A stretch of DNA of 64,000 nt. Source: Serinibacter arcticus (GTDB lineage Bacteria > Actinomycetota > Actinomycetes > Actinomycetales > Beutenbergiaceae). Under the pieces are notes generated by a model. The model was given only the letters and a program-made list of their open reading frames with translations, ran no database searches and was not told the origin of the DNA. Every line of letters begins with the position of its first letter. Within the stretch, counting starts at the first letter, position 1. Of the stretch, positions 44,017 through 52,698 are shown in pieces. The stretch spans positions 2,728,001-2,792,000 of the forward strand of contig NZ_PYHR01000002.1 of NCBI RefSeq assembly GCF_003121705.1, in the 5' to 3' direction. The position numbers and the translations under genes were made by a program.

Positions 44017-45435
44017 ATGATCTCGCGGAGAACCGGACGCGCCCTGGCGCTCGGCGCGGCCACGGCGCTGCTCGCCCTGACGGCGTGCACGGACCCGGGG
44101 GACCGCCCCGCGGTCGTGCTCCTCGAGGCCGTCGAGCCCCCTCCGCTCGTCGACGCCGCGTCCGTCGGGCTGGTCGAGGTCTCCTCCGGTGTCCAGGCCC
44201 CCGCGGCGGGAACCGAGGCGGCGGGGACCAGCGTGGCGACGTCGGCGCTCGCGTTCTTCCCTGAGCTCGCGGACCGCGCGGCCCGGTTGCTCGCCGGGCT
44301 GGGGTCGGTGGACGAGGGGCGGCTCGACGTCGTGGCCGCCCACCGTCAGATCCTCGGCATCGAGGTGCGGCCGCAGACGGCCGACGGCGACGGCGGCGGT
44401 GACGTCCTGTACGGCGACGTCACCTCGGGAGCGACGTGGGCTGCGCGCGACCTGCTGGCGGAGACCAGCGCGGCCGACCTCGAGGAGGCGGTGCGCGCGG
44501 CGATGGCTGACGACGGCGATCTCGACGGCGACGGCGGCGCCCCCGACACCGTCGAGGTGCCCGACGACCTCCTGCGGGACCTGCGGTTCACGCCCGAGGG
44601 CGACCTGGTCGTCGTCGCGCCCCGGGGCGATCGTGCCTGGGCCGTGACGCGGCCAGCCGACGTCGCGCTCACCGAGGCGGGCCGGCTCGTGCGCGGTGCG
44701 GCGCGGCAGGGTGGCGCGTTCGTCGGGTCCGTGACGTCCGACCCCCTGCCGGTGACGCCCGCCACGGTCCCGCTGCCGCCGCTACCCCTCCCGCCCGACC
44801 CCCCGCCGCCCGGTGGACCGCCGCCCGTGGACTGCGCCGTGCTGGCGTGCGTCGCGATCACCTTCGACGACGGACCGGGCTCCGAGACGCCCCGACTGCT
44901 CCAGATCCTGGCTGATCACCAGGCCCGGGCGACCTTCTACCTCGTGGGCTCGCGGGTCGGGAAGAACGCCGCCACGGCGAAGGCGATCGTCGACGCCGGT
45001 CACGCGCTGGGCAACCACACGTGGAACCACCCCGACCTCACCACGGTCGATCCCGCGACGCGCGCGAGCGAGATCGCCCGGACGTCGCAGGCGATCCTCG
45101 AGGCCACCGGTCGGGTACCGACGACGATGCGGCCGCCGTACGGGGCGATCGACGACGCCGTGCGCGCCGATCTCGTGGCGGACGGCCTGCCCGCGATCCT
45201 CTGGGACGTGGACTCGCTGGACTGGCGATCCAAGGACGCGGTCAGGACGACCGAGGAGGTGATGGCGCACGTGAGGCCGGGGTCGATCGTGCTCCTGCAC
45301 GACATCCACGCCTCCACCGTGGACGCGGTCCCCGCGATCCTCGACCAGCTCGCCGCCCAGGGTTACACCTTCGTGACCGTCGACCAGCTGCTCGGTCCGA
45401 TGCAGCCCGGGCAGACGTACTACGCCCGGCGCTGA
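44017..45435 (+). CDS. Polysaccharide deacetylase lipoprotein (NodB domain)
   Basis: A 472-residue exported protein. The signal peptide ends in the lipobox LTAC, so it is a likely lipoprotein. An N-terminal domain of about 230 residues matches RsiV/DUF3298-like sequences only weakly and is unassigned. A Pro-rich linker (about 248-272) leads to the CE4/NodB domain with ITFDDGPG (about 281), HTWNHPD, MRPPYGA, DVDSLDW and IVLLHDIH, so all catalytic and metal-binding motifs are present. It would deacetylate peptidoglycan or another cell-wall polysaccharide. ATG 44017 has GCAGGAGC upstream. Confidence 0.9.
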   Translation: MISRRTGRALALGAATALLALTACTDPGDRPAVVLLEAVEPPPLVDAASVGLVEVSSGVQAPAAGTEAAGTSVATSALAFFPELADRAARLLAGLGSVDEGRLDVVAAHRQILGIEVRPQTADGDGGGDVLYGDVTSGATWAARDLLAETSAADLEEAVRAAMADDGDLDGDGGAPDTVEVPDDLLRDLRFTPEGDLVVVAPRGDRAWAVTRPADVALTEAGRLVRGAARQGGAFVGSVTSDPLPVTPATVPLPPLPLPPDPPPPGGPPPVDCAVLACVAITFDDGPGSETPRLLQILADHQARATFYLVGSRVGKNAATAKAIVDAGHALGNHTWNHPDLTTVDPATRASEIARTSQAILEATGRVPTTMRPPYGAIDDAVRADLVADGLPAILWDVDSLDWRSKDAVRTTEEVMAHVRPGSIVLLHDIHASTVDAVPAILDQLAAQGYTFVTVDQLLGPMQPGQTYYARR

Positions 45436-45483
45436 GAGATCCTGGTCGGCGCCGCCGCCCGGCGCGCGTGGCAGGGTGGAGAG

Positions 45484-46794
45484 ATGACCACGCCCTCTCC
45501 CGCCAGCTCCGTCAGCCCCCGCTCCTCCGGCACCGTCGCGTTCGTCGGGGGCCACGTCGTCCCCGTCTCGGCGCCGCCGATCCCGGGCGGGACGGTGGTC
45601 GTGACCGACGGGGTGATCACCGCGGTCGGGGGTTCCGACGTCGTCGTCCCCGAGGGGGCGCGTCGCGTGGACGCGACCGGGTCGTGGGTGCTGCCCGGGT
45701 TCGTCGAGGCCCACGGGCACCTCGGCGTGCACGAGGACGGCGAGGGCTGGTCCGGCAACGACACCAACGAGATGACCGACGCCAACGGCGCGCGGTTCCG
45801 CGCCCTGGACGGCATCGACATCGAGGAGCTCGGGTTCCGCGACGCGCTGCGCGGCGGCGTCACGACGGCGGTCGTCAAGCCCGGTTCCGGCAACCCGATC
45901 GGCGGGCGCACCGTCGCGCTCAAGACGTGGGGCGGCCGCACGGTCGACGAGCAGATCGTCTCCGACGCCGTCTCCGTGAAGTCCGCGCTCGGCGAGAACC
46001 CGAAGCGCGTCTACGGCGACCGCAAGCAGACGCCGGCGACCCGGCTCGGCGTCGCCGCCGTGCTGCGCGAGGCGTTCGTCGCGGCCGACAACTACCGCAC
46101 GAAGCGGGCAGCGGCGGCGGAGGAGGGCAAGCCGTTCGACCGCAACCTCACGCACGAGACGCTCGCGGCCGTGCTCGACGGCGAGCTCGCGTGGGACCAG
46201 CACTGCCACCGCCACGACGACATCGCCACGGCGATCCGGCTGTCGGAGGAGTTCGGCTACCGCCTCGTGGTCAACCACGGCACGGAGGCGCACAAGATCG
46301 CCGACGTGCTCGCCGAGAAGGAGATCCCCGTGATCTTCGGCCCGATGCTCACCTCGCGCTCGAAGGTCGAGCTGCGGGACCGGGCCATCCGCAACCTGGC
46401 CCTGGTCGCCGCCGCGGGAGTGCGGGTGGCGATCACGACCGACCACCCCGTCGTGCCGATCGAACAGCTCGTGCTGCAGGCGCAGCTCGCGGTCCGCGAC
46501 GGGCTGCCGGCGGCGACGGCGCTCGAGGCGCTCACCACCAACCCGGCCGCGATCCTCGGGCTGGACGACCGGGTCGGTGCGCTCGAGGCGGGGCGTGACG
46601 GCGACGTCGTGCTCTGGTCGGGCGATCCCCTCGAGCTGGCCTCGCGCGTGCGTCAGGTGTTCATCGGCGGTCGCGAGGTGCTGCGGCCGGGTGCGGTGGG
46701 CGACGGCGATCCCGCGGCCCCGGAGGTCGTCGAGCGCTGGGAGCGGTTCGAGCGGACGTCGTGGTCGCCGCAGCGCGGTGAGGACCGCTCGTGA
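45484..46794 (+). CDS. Amidohydrolase family protein
   Basis: A 436-residue metal-dependent hydrolase. The small beta domain (VAFVGGHVVPVSAPP) is followed by a TIM barrel with metal ligands in FVEAHGHLGVH, the DQHCHRHDDI His cluster, LVVNHGTEAH and TTDHPVVP, then ALTTNPAAILGLDDRVGALEAGRDGDVVLW closing the composite domain. It resembles imidazolonepropionase- and dipeptidase-like amidohydrolases; substrate unknown. Its stop overlaps the next gene's GTG. Confidence 0.9.
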   Translation: MTTPSPASSVSPRSSGTVAFVGGHVVPVSAPPIPGGTVVVTDGVITAVGGSDVVVPEGARRVDATGSWVLPGFVEAHGHLGVHEDGEGWSGNDTNEMTDANGARFRALDGIDIEELGFRDALRGGVTTAVVKPGSGNPIGGRTVALKTWGGRTVDEQIVSDAVSVKSALGENPKRVYGDRKQTPATRLGVAAVLREAFVAADNYRTKRAAAAEEGKPFDRNLTHETLAAVLDGELAWDQHCHRHDDIATAIRLSEEFGYRLVVNHGTEAHKIADVLAEKEIPVIFGPMLTSRSKVELRDRAIRNLALVAAAGVRVAITTDHPVVPIEQLVLQAQLAVRDGLPAATALEALTTNPAAILGLDDRVGALEAGRDGDVVLWSGDPLELASRVRQVFIGGREVLRPGAVGDGDPAAPEVVERWERFERTSWSPQRGEDRS

Positions 46795-47291
46795 CCTACA
46801 CGGTGATGACGGTCTGCACGGGGAACATCTGCCGCTCGCCCATGGCCGAGGTGGTCCTCCGGCAGGCGTTCGCGCACGCCGGTCTGGACGACGTCGAGGT
46901 GCGTTCGACCGCCGTGACCGCCTACGAGGTCGGCAACCCGATCGACACCCGCGCCCGTCGGGTGCTGGCCGCGGCCGGCTTCACCGTGCCCGACCGCGGG
47001 GCGGTGCAGGTGGAGGCCGAGGACGTCGCCGGCACCGACCTGGCGCTGGCCATGACGGCGGAGCACGCCCGGGCCCTGCGACGCCTGGGCTTCCCGGCCG
47101 AGAAGGTCGTGCTGTTCCGGGCGTTCGAGAGTCCCGAGGTCGGCGGAGCGTTGCACGAGGTGCGCGCGGAGGACACTCCCGACCCCTGGTACGGCGGCGA
47201 GGAGGACTTCGTCGAGACGCTCGCGACGATCGAGGCGTGCGTGCCCGGGATCCTCGCCCACGTCACGCGCGAACGGCAGCGCGAGGCCTGA
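46791..47291 (+). CDS. Low molecular weight protein-tyrosine phosphatase
   Basis: A 166-residue phosphatase with the P-loop CTGNICR (Cys9-Arg15) in MTVCTGNICRSPMAEV and the catalytic Asp in DTPDPWYGG. Length is normal. GTG start overlapping the amidohydrolase stop (GTGA). Members dephosphorylate tyrosine or arginine residues, often in capsule or stress control; the partner kinase is not in this window. Confidence 0.93.
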   Translation: MTYTVMTVCTGNICRSPMAEVVLRQAFAHAGLDDVEVRSTAVTAYEVGNPIDTRARRVLAAAGFTVPDRGAVQVEAEDVAGTDLALAMTAEHARALRRLGFPAEKVVLFRAFESPEVGGALHEVRAEDTPDPWYGGEEDFVETLATIEACVPGILAHVTRERQREA

Positions 47292-47303
47292 CGACGTGCG
47301 GCG

Positions 47304-47828
47304 TCAGCCGTCGGTGCTGGTCGCGCCCGTGACGGGTGGGAGCGAGGACCACGGGAACATGATCCAGCGGTCCGTGTCGCGCCAGACGTAGGTCGGCTGC
47401 ACGATCGAGGTCGGCTTGGCGTAGATGACGGCGCTGCGGACGTCGGCCCCGTGCGAGCGCATGAGGTCCAGCACGAGCAGGAGCGTGCGGCCGGAGTCCG
47501 CGACGTCGTCGACCACGAGCACGCGCAGACCGGACAGCTCGGAGGTGTCGAGCGCCGGCGGCAGCACGATCGGGTCGGGCAGGGTCTCGCCGACGCCGCG
47601 GTAGAACTCGACGTTCAGGGTGCCCATCGCCTTCGTCTCGAGGGCGTAGGCGATCGCGCCGGCCGGCACGAGGCCGCCGCGGGCGATCGCGACGACGACC
47701 TCCGGCTGCCACGCGGAGGAGACGATGGTGCGCGCGAGGTCGCGCATCGCGTGACCGAACTCTCCCCAGGTCAGGACCTCGCGGTCGGGGTGGTCCTCGG
47801 ACACGGGGAACCGCTCGACGTCGCTCAT
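47304..47828 (-). CDS. Phosphoribosyltransferase
   Basis: A 174-residue purine-type phosphoribosyltransferase. The PRPP-binding loop is RVLVVDDVADSGRTL, and AIARGGLVPAGAIAYAL is the hood/PPi loop region. The size and the WRDTDRWIMFPWSS end resemble xanthine/hypoxanthine-like bacterial proteins (XGPRT/YvdD group). On the minus strand TAGCCT lies eight bases before the ATG, suggesting a leaderless transcript. It would salvage a nucleobase using PRPP; base preference unknown. Confidence 0.88.
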   Translation of the reverse strand: MSDVERFPVSEDHPDREVLTWGEFGHAMRDLARTIVSSAWQPEVVVAIARGGLVPAGAIAYALETKAMGTLNVEFYRGVGETLPDPIVLPPALDTSELSGLRVLVVDDVADSGRTLLLVLDLMRSHGADVRSAVIYAKPTSIVQPTYVWRDTDRWIMFPWSSLPPVTGATSTDG

Positions 47829-47853
47829 GGGTCTCGAGGCTACCGGGCGGGCC

Positions 47854-48486
47854 TCACCCCCTCGCGAGCCGGGTCGGGCACGTGGCGAGGTGGTCGTCGA
47901 CGATCCCGACCGCCTGCATCGCCGCGTAGGCGGTGGTCGGACCGATGAAGCGGAACCCGAGCTTCTTGAGGTCCTTGGCCAGGGCGGCCGAGTCCGGGGT
48001 CGTCCCCGGCACGTCGGCGAACGAGGACGGCACGCGCACCTGCGCGGGGCGGTAGCGCTCCAGCACGTCGCGCAGCCGCTCGCCCCGCTCGTGCATCGCG
48101 AGGAGGGCGCGCGCGTCGGCGATCGTGGCGTCGATCTTCGCGCGGTTGCGAACGATGCCGGCGTCGCCCATCAGCCGCTCGACGTCCGCCTCGTCGTAGG
48201 CCGCGACGACCACGGGGTCGAAGTCCGCGAACGCCGCCCGGAACGCCTCGCGCTTGCGCAGGATCGTGATCCAGGACAGCCCGGACTGGAACGCCTCGAG
48301 CGCGAGCCGCTCGAAGAGCTCGCGCTCGTCGGGGCTGTCGGTGACCGCGACCCCCCACTCGGTGTCGTGGTAGGCCTCGTAGAGCGGGTCGCCGTCGCCG
48401 AAGCACCGGCCGCCGGCCGTCGGGGCTGGATCGGTGCCGTCGGGGTCGCCCGTGCCGGAGCCGCTGCTGGTCGTCTCGGTGGTCAT
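47854..48486 (-). CDS. tag: DNA-3-methyladenine glycosylase I
   Basis: A 210-residue Tag glycosylase that excises 3-methyladenine. After a Thr/Ser/Gly-rich 25-residue N terminus come RCFGDGDPLYEAYHDTEWG (Cys and His zinc ligands), LFERLALEAFQSGLSWITIL with the conserved base-binding Glu, KRE-type RKREAFRAAF, and the C-terminal DDHLATC, whose His and Cys complete the zinc site. ATG 48486 is preceded by TAGCCT seven bases upstream. It is co-directional with the phosphoribosyltransferase. Confidence 0.95.
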   Translation of the reverse strand: MTTETTSSGSGTGDPDGTDPAPTAGGRCFGDGDPLYEAYHDTEWGVAVTDSPDERELFERLALEAFQSGLSWITILRKREAFRAAFADFDPVVVAAYDEADVERLMGDAGIVRNRAKIDATIADARALLAMHERGERLRDVLERYRPAQVRVPSSFADVPGTTPDSAALAKDLKKLGFRFIGPTTAYAAMQAVGIVDDHLATCPTRLARG

Positions 48487-48600
48487 GGCGGCGAGGCTAC
48501 CCGCGGGTTCCGACAGCGCTCGTGACCCGGGTCCGGCCGGGGAAGGAGAGCCCGCGCCAGGTGCCTGGGGACAGCCGACGGCCAGGGCTACGCTCGCCGG

Positions 48601-49275
48601 GTGCCCTTCCTCACCCCCCTCGCGCCCCTGACCCTCACCGGCGAGCTCGTCGAGCTGCGCCCGCTCGACCCCGCCGATCACGACGGCCTCGTCGCCGCCG
48701 TCGAGGACGGTGAGATCTGGCGCCTGGAGTACACCCGGGTGCCGGCGCCGCAGGAGATGGCCGCGGAGATCGACCGCAGACTCGCCCTCGCGGACGCCGG
48801 GCTGATGCTGCCGTTCACCACGGTGCGGCGCGGCCGCGACGGCGCGGAGGACACCGTGATCGGGATGACCACGCTGTGCAACGTCGAGGAGGCCCACCGC
48901 CGGGTCGAGATCGGCTACACCTGGAACGCGCGGTCGGCGCAGCGGTCGGGCACCAACACCGAGAGCAAGCTGCTCCTGTTCCACCACGCCTTCGACGTGC
49001 TGGGCGCCGTCGTGGTGCAGTTCCACACCGACGCGCGCAACCTCCCGTCGCAGAAGGCGATCGAGCGGCTCGGCGCCCGGCGCGACGGGGTGCTCCGCAG
49101 CGACACCACCATGCCGGACGGGTACGTCCGCGACACGGTCGTCTACTCCGTGATCGCCGCCGAGTGGCCGGCCGTGAGGGCCGGCCTGGAGGCGCGGCTC
49201 GAGGCGGGGGCGATCGCGGCGGCACGCCCGGCGGTGACCTCCGCGAGCCCCACGACGACGGCGGACCCGGCGTGA
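48601..49275 (+). CDS. GNAT family N-acetyltransferase (RimJ/RimL-like)
   Basis: A 224-residue acetyltransferase of the RimL type. LTGELVELRPLDPADHDGLV is the usual N terminus; RVEIGYTWNARSAQRSGTNTE holds the acetyl-CoA loop, and VQFHTDARNLPSQKAIERLGA is the conserved end of the fold. The C-terminal 30 residues are an Ala/Thr-rich tail. GTG start with TACGCT six bases upstream and no Shine-Dalgarno (leaderless type). Overlaps the next gene by GTGA. Confidence 0.9.
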   Translation: MPFLTPLAPLTLTGELVELRPLDPADHDGLVAAVEDGEIWRLEYTRVPAPQEMAAEIDRRLALADAGLMLPFTTVRRGRDGAEDTVIGMTTLCNVEEAHRRVEIGYTWNARSAQRSGTNTESKLLLFHHAFDVLGAVVVQFHTDARNLPSQKAIERLGARRDGVLRSDTTMPDGYVRDTVVYSVIAAEWPAVRAGLEARLEAGAIAAARPAVTSASPTTTADPA

Positions 49276-49979
49276 CCCGCGTCCGCCGCACCGCCCCGGC
49301 CGGCTCCCCCCGGATCGACCCGCTCGTCCTGCAGGACATCGCCGACATCGACCTCGCGACGCTGCTCGCCGAGGACTCGCACGAGGGCGTCAGGCTCGTA
49401 CCGGGTGCCGACGGGCGCGCGGACGAGCTGGACGCCGTCGCGGACGAGCTCGACCTCGCCGGGCTCGACCTGCGCGAGACCGAGCTCGGCCCCCTGCGCA
49501 CGGCGCGGCTCGACCTCCGCGCCGCCAGGCTCCGCGAGGTTCGTCTGCAGGGGGTCGACGCCCCCGTGGTGAACGCGACACGCGGTTCGTGGATCGACGT
49601 CGAGGTCGTGGGCGGACGGCTCGGTTCGGTGGAGGCGTACGAGAGCGAGTGGCGCAGCCTGGTGGTCAGCGGGGTGCGGCTGAGCTACCTGAACCTGCGC
49701 GGGGCGCGGCTGACGGATGTCCGGTTCGTCGACTGCGTCGTCGACGAGCTGGACCTCGGCCAGGCGAGGCTGGAGCGCGTCGCGTTCGAGGGCTGCCGCG
49801 TCACGCGTCTCGACGTCGGGCGCGCCGAGCTCTCCCAGGTCGACCTGCGCGGGGCGGACCTCAGCGAGATCGTCGGCATCTCCCACCTGCGGGGAGCCGT
49901 GATCGACCACGGTCAGCTCATGGCGCTGGCCCCGGCGATCGCGGCCGGTCTGGGTATCGCGGTCCGCGACGGCGACTGA
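49272..49979 (+). CDS. Pentapeptide-repeat protein
   Basis: A 235-residue protein. Residues about 62-200 contain A/V(D/N)LxxxxL-type pentapeptides (LDLAGLDLRETEL, LRTARLDLRAARLREVRL, LNLRGARLTDVRF, LDLGQARLERVAF, VDLRGADLSEI), which fold as a right-handed four-sided beta-helix. Such proteins may mimic DNA and protect gyrase, but many have no known role. GTG start overlaps the acetyltransferase stop, so the two are likely co-translated. Confidence 0.88.
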   Translation: MTRVRRTAPAGSPRIDPLVLQDIADIDLATLLAEDSHEGVRLVPGADGRADELDAVADELDLAGLDLRETELGPLRTARLDLRAARLREVRLQGVDAPVVNATRGSWIDVEVVGGRLGSVEAYESEWRSLVVSGVRLSYLNLRGARLTDVRFVDCVVDELDLGQARLERVAFEGCRVTRLDVGRAELSQVDLRGADLSEIVGISHLRGAVIDHGQLMALAPAIAAGLGIAVRDGD

Positions 49980-50010
49980 GCCCGCGCGCCGGCGAGCCCT
50001 CCCGCAGCGC

Positions 50011-50409
50011 CTACATCTCGCGCGACGACAGCACGCAGAACTCGTTGCCGTCGATGTCGGCGAGGACGGTCCAGGTGACGTCGTCGCCCTGGCCGACGTC
50101 CACCCGCGTCGCGCCCAGCTCCTCCAGGCGCGCGATCTCGGCGTCCCGGTCGTCGCCGGTGTGGGGCGCGAAGTCGAGGTGCAGCCGGTCCTTGGACGTC
50201 TTCTCGTGCTCGACGAGCACGAACACCAGGCCGGGCGGCACCCGGTGGAACGGAAGCTGCTCGGAGAGCTCACGGGCCCACGGCGGCACGAGGACCACCT
50301 CGTCCCGGGCGGCGTAGACCTCGTCCCAGCCGAGCGCCTCCCGCCACCAGGCGGCGAGCTCGCGGGGTCGGGTCGACTCGATCACGGTCGAGTACCAGCG
50401 CAGTGCCAT
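50011..50409 (-). CDS. VOC/glyoxalase-superfamily protein
   Basis: A 132-residue glyoxalase/bleomycin-resistance-like protein (PRELAAWWREALGWDEVY, PGLVFVLVEHEKTSKDRLHL, HTGDDRDAEIARLEELGATR, VLADIDGNEFCVL). The HLD and EFCVL motifs supply possible metal ligands. Common in actinobacteria; substrate unknown. Convergent with the pentapeptide gene and divergent from the glycosyltransferase. Confidence 0.9.
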   Translation of the reverse strand: MALRWYSTVIESTRPRELAAWWREALGWDEVYAARDEVVLVPPWARELSEQLPFHRVPPGLVFVLVEHEKTSKDRLHLDFAPHTGDDRDAEIARLEELGATRVDVGQGDDVTWTVLADIDGNEFCVLSSREM

Positions 50410-50515
50410 GGGTCACTCCCTCGGGGTCGGATCCGCAGGACTCCGCCACGTCGGCGTGGCCCTGGCCACGGACGATACGACAGCCGTCCGACATCCCACC
50501 GGGCGGCGAGGCACA

Positions 50516-51730
50516 ATGGGAGGCGTGCCATCGAGCCTGAGAGTGGGAATCGTGTGCCTGCACACCGATCCCTACGCCCCTCCGGGCAGCGGTGACGTGG
50601 GCGGGATGAACGTCGTCGTCCGCCACACCTGTGACGCGCTCGCGCGCGCCGGGCACCGGGTCGAGGTCATCACGCGATGGAGCGATCCCGCCACGGCCGG
50701 GCGCGAGGAGATCGACGGCGTCGTCGTCCACCGCCTCGCCGTCGGCCCCCCGCGCACCGTGCTGAAGGGCGAGAACGAGGCCTTCATGGACGACTTCGGG
50801 CGGGAGCTCGCGCTCCTGGGACCGATGGACCTGCTCCACTCCCACCACTGGTTCTCGGGCATCGCCGCGTTGCCCGTCGCCCGGTCCTGGGGCGTGCCGC
50901 ACCTGCAGTCCTTCCACAGCATCGCCGCGCCGGAGAGCACCGACCTGTCGGCCGGGGAGCGGCCCGAGTCGCCCGGCCGACTCCAGGGCGAGGCTTTCCT
51001 CGCGCAGCAGAGCGACGGCGTGCTCGCCGTCTCCCGCGCCGAGGCCATGACCGCGCTGGAGCGCCTGGGTGCGCCGCCCGAGCGGCTGACGGTCGTCTAC
51101 CCGGGTGTCGACTCGGCGCTCTTCCACCCGGCGCCCGAGACCCCGGGGAAGCGGAGCAGCGTGCTGGTCGCGGCCCGGCTCGAGCCGCTCAAGGGTGTCG
51201 ACCTCGCGATCCGCGCGCTCGCGCTGCTGCCGGTCGAGCGGCGACCGCTGCTGCGCATCGCCGGCGGGGCGACGGCGGACGCCTCGTTCGGCCCCGAGCT
51301 CCTCGAGCTGGCGGCCGGGCTCGGGCTGCGCGACGACGTCGAGCTCCTCGGACCGCAGTCGCGCACGGGCCTCGCCGACCTGATGCGCAGCTCGACGATG
51401 GTGATGGTGCCGTCGCACTCGGAGACCTACGGGCTGGTGGCCCTGGAGGCTGCCGCGAGCGGCGTCCCGGTGATCGCGAGCGCGACTGGGGGTCTCGTCG
51501 AGGCGGTGCGCGACGGTACGACGGGTCTCCTCGTGCAGGGGCGACGGCCGCAGGACTGGGCGGCCGCCGTCGACCGCCTGCTCGCCGAGCCCGAGCTCCG
51601 CGAGCGACTCGGCCGCCAGGGCCGCGAGCACGCCGTCGCACGCACCTGGGACTCGGTCGGCGCCGTCGTGGCCCGCGCGTACCGCGGCGTGGTGGTCGGC
51701 GCCGGCGTGTCGGCCGTCGGCCGGGCCTAG
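50516..51730 (+). CDS. Glycosyltransferase family 4 (MshA-like)
   Basis: A 404-residue GT-B glycosyltransferase. VCLHTDPYAPPGSGDVGGMN and the DLLHSHHWFSG segment strongly resemble MshA, the D-inositol-3-phosphate GlcNAc transferase of mycothiol synthesis. The donor-binding C domain has VAARLEPLKGVDLAIRAL and the EX7E motif ETYGLVALE. Other GT4 enzymes share these features, and 404 residues is slightly short, so the symbol is withheld. ATG 50516 is preferred (GCGAGG five bases upstream) over GTG 50525. Its end overlaps the MarR gene by four bases, convergently. Confidence 0.82.
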   Translation: MGGVPSSLRVGIVCLHTDPYAPPGSGDVGGMNVVVRHTCDALARAGHRVEVITRWSDPATAGREEIDGVVVHRLAVGPPRTVLKGENEAFMDDFGRELALLGPMDLLHSHHWFSGIAALPVARSWGVPHLQSFHSIAAPESTDLSAGERPESPGRLQGEAFLAQQSDGVLAVSRAEAMTALERLGAPPERLTVVYPGVDSALFHPAPETPGKRSSVLVAARLEPLKGVDLAIRALALLPVERRPLLRIAGGATADASFGPELLELAAGLGLRDDVELLGPQSRTGLADLMRSSTMVMVPSHSETYGLVALEAAASGVPVIASATGGLVEAVRDGTTGLLVQGRRPQDWAAAVDRLLAEPELRERLGRQGREHAVARTWDSVGAVVARAYRGVVVGAGVSAVGRA

Positions 51731-52272
51731 CCCAGGTCCGTCCCGCCGTCGCTGCCCTGGTCGACCAGCTTGACCAGGAGCTGGACCAGCATCGCGCGCT
51801 CCGCGGGGGTCAGCCCGCTCGACCACGCGGCCTCGCCCCTGTTGGCCACCTCGAGGTCGTGCAGGAACACCTCGTGCCCGGCGTCCGTCAGCGACAGCAG
51901 GACGATGCGGCGGTCGCGGTTCGATCCCCGCCGCAGGACGAGTCCGTCGGCCACGAGAGTCTCGACGAGCGTGGACGCGGCCGCCTTCGAGAACCCCCCG
52001 TGCCGCACGAGGTCGCCCTGCTCGATCTCTCCGCGCACGTGCATGAGCAGGAGGGCGTTGAGGGTCCGGGGAGGGGAGGCGTCGGCGTGACGGAGACGCC
52101 GCTGGAGATCGCTCGCGAGCGCGCCGCTCGCGCCGCGCAGGGTGAAGGCGAGACGCATGGCGTCCGTGTCGACGGTCGACTCCCGGCCGAAGGACTCGAC
52201 CGCCTCGTCGATGAGCCGCCACATCAGCAGCGGTGAGCCGTCGTTCTCGCGTTCGGGTGTGCTGATCGCCAT
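51727..52272 (-). CDS. MarR family transcriptional regulator
   Basis: A 181-residue winged-helix regulator. The DNA-binding core is LNALLLMHVRGEIEQGDLVRHGGFSKAAASTLVETLVADGLVLRR with the wing RGSNRDRRIVLLSLTDAG. An unusual about 60-residue N-terminal helical extension precedes it. Direct repeats AATTCAACGAG and AATTTCAACAAG (about 52310-52345) lie just upstream on the minus strand and may be its operator. Confidence 0.85.
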   Translation of the reverse strand: MAISTPERENDGSPLLMWRLIDEAVESFGRESTVDTDAMRLAFTLRGASGALASDLQRRLRHADASPPRTLNALLLMHVRGEIEQGDLVRHGGFSKAAASTLVETLVADGLVLRRGSNRDRRIVLLSLTDAGHEVFLHDLEVANRGEAAWSSGLTPAERAMLVQLLVKLVDQGSDGGTDLG

Positions 52273-52698
52273 GTTGCCCCCCGGCCCCGCCCTCCCGGGA
52301 TGTCACGAATTCAACGAGACCGGGAGGTGGTTCTAATTTCAACAAGTAGTACGTCCGCCTGCTCGGCGATGCCGAGGGTCACGATAACCGACGCTCTACG
52401 TTCGTGGGGGATCGATCCCGCACGGCGGGGTCCGTCGATCGACGGACGGCGCGATGCGAGCAACGGGGCGGCTGCGGACTGTTCGACGTCGGCGTTCGGA
52501 TGCGTTCGGGAATGCGGCGCGAATGACCTTCGACGAGGCAGGGTAAAGGCGCGGTGCAGGTGTGGATGCCGGCGTTCTGGAAACAGGGGGGTGATTTCCA
52601 GGGGCCGCGTTCCTACCGCGTGGATGTCGGCGGTGCCGGCGTCCACGCGGTGACGCCCTGGTGCCCGCGGGATCCCCACGACGGGCAGAATCGCCGAC
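52273..52698. other. Gene-free stretch with hairpin and possible MarR sites
   Basis: In this 426-bp gap the MarR side has two AT-rich direct repeats (AATTCAACGAG, AATTTCAACAAG). The right side has a hairpin at 52616-52650 whose arms CCGCGTGGA / TCCACGCGG are perfect, with further pairing inside. It lies 49 bp before the next gene and may shape its leader RNA. No coding sequence with family similarity was seen here. Confidence 0.5.
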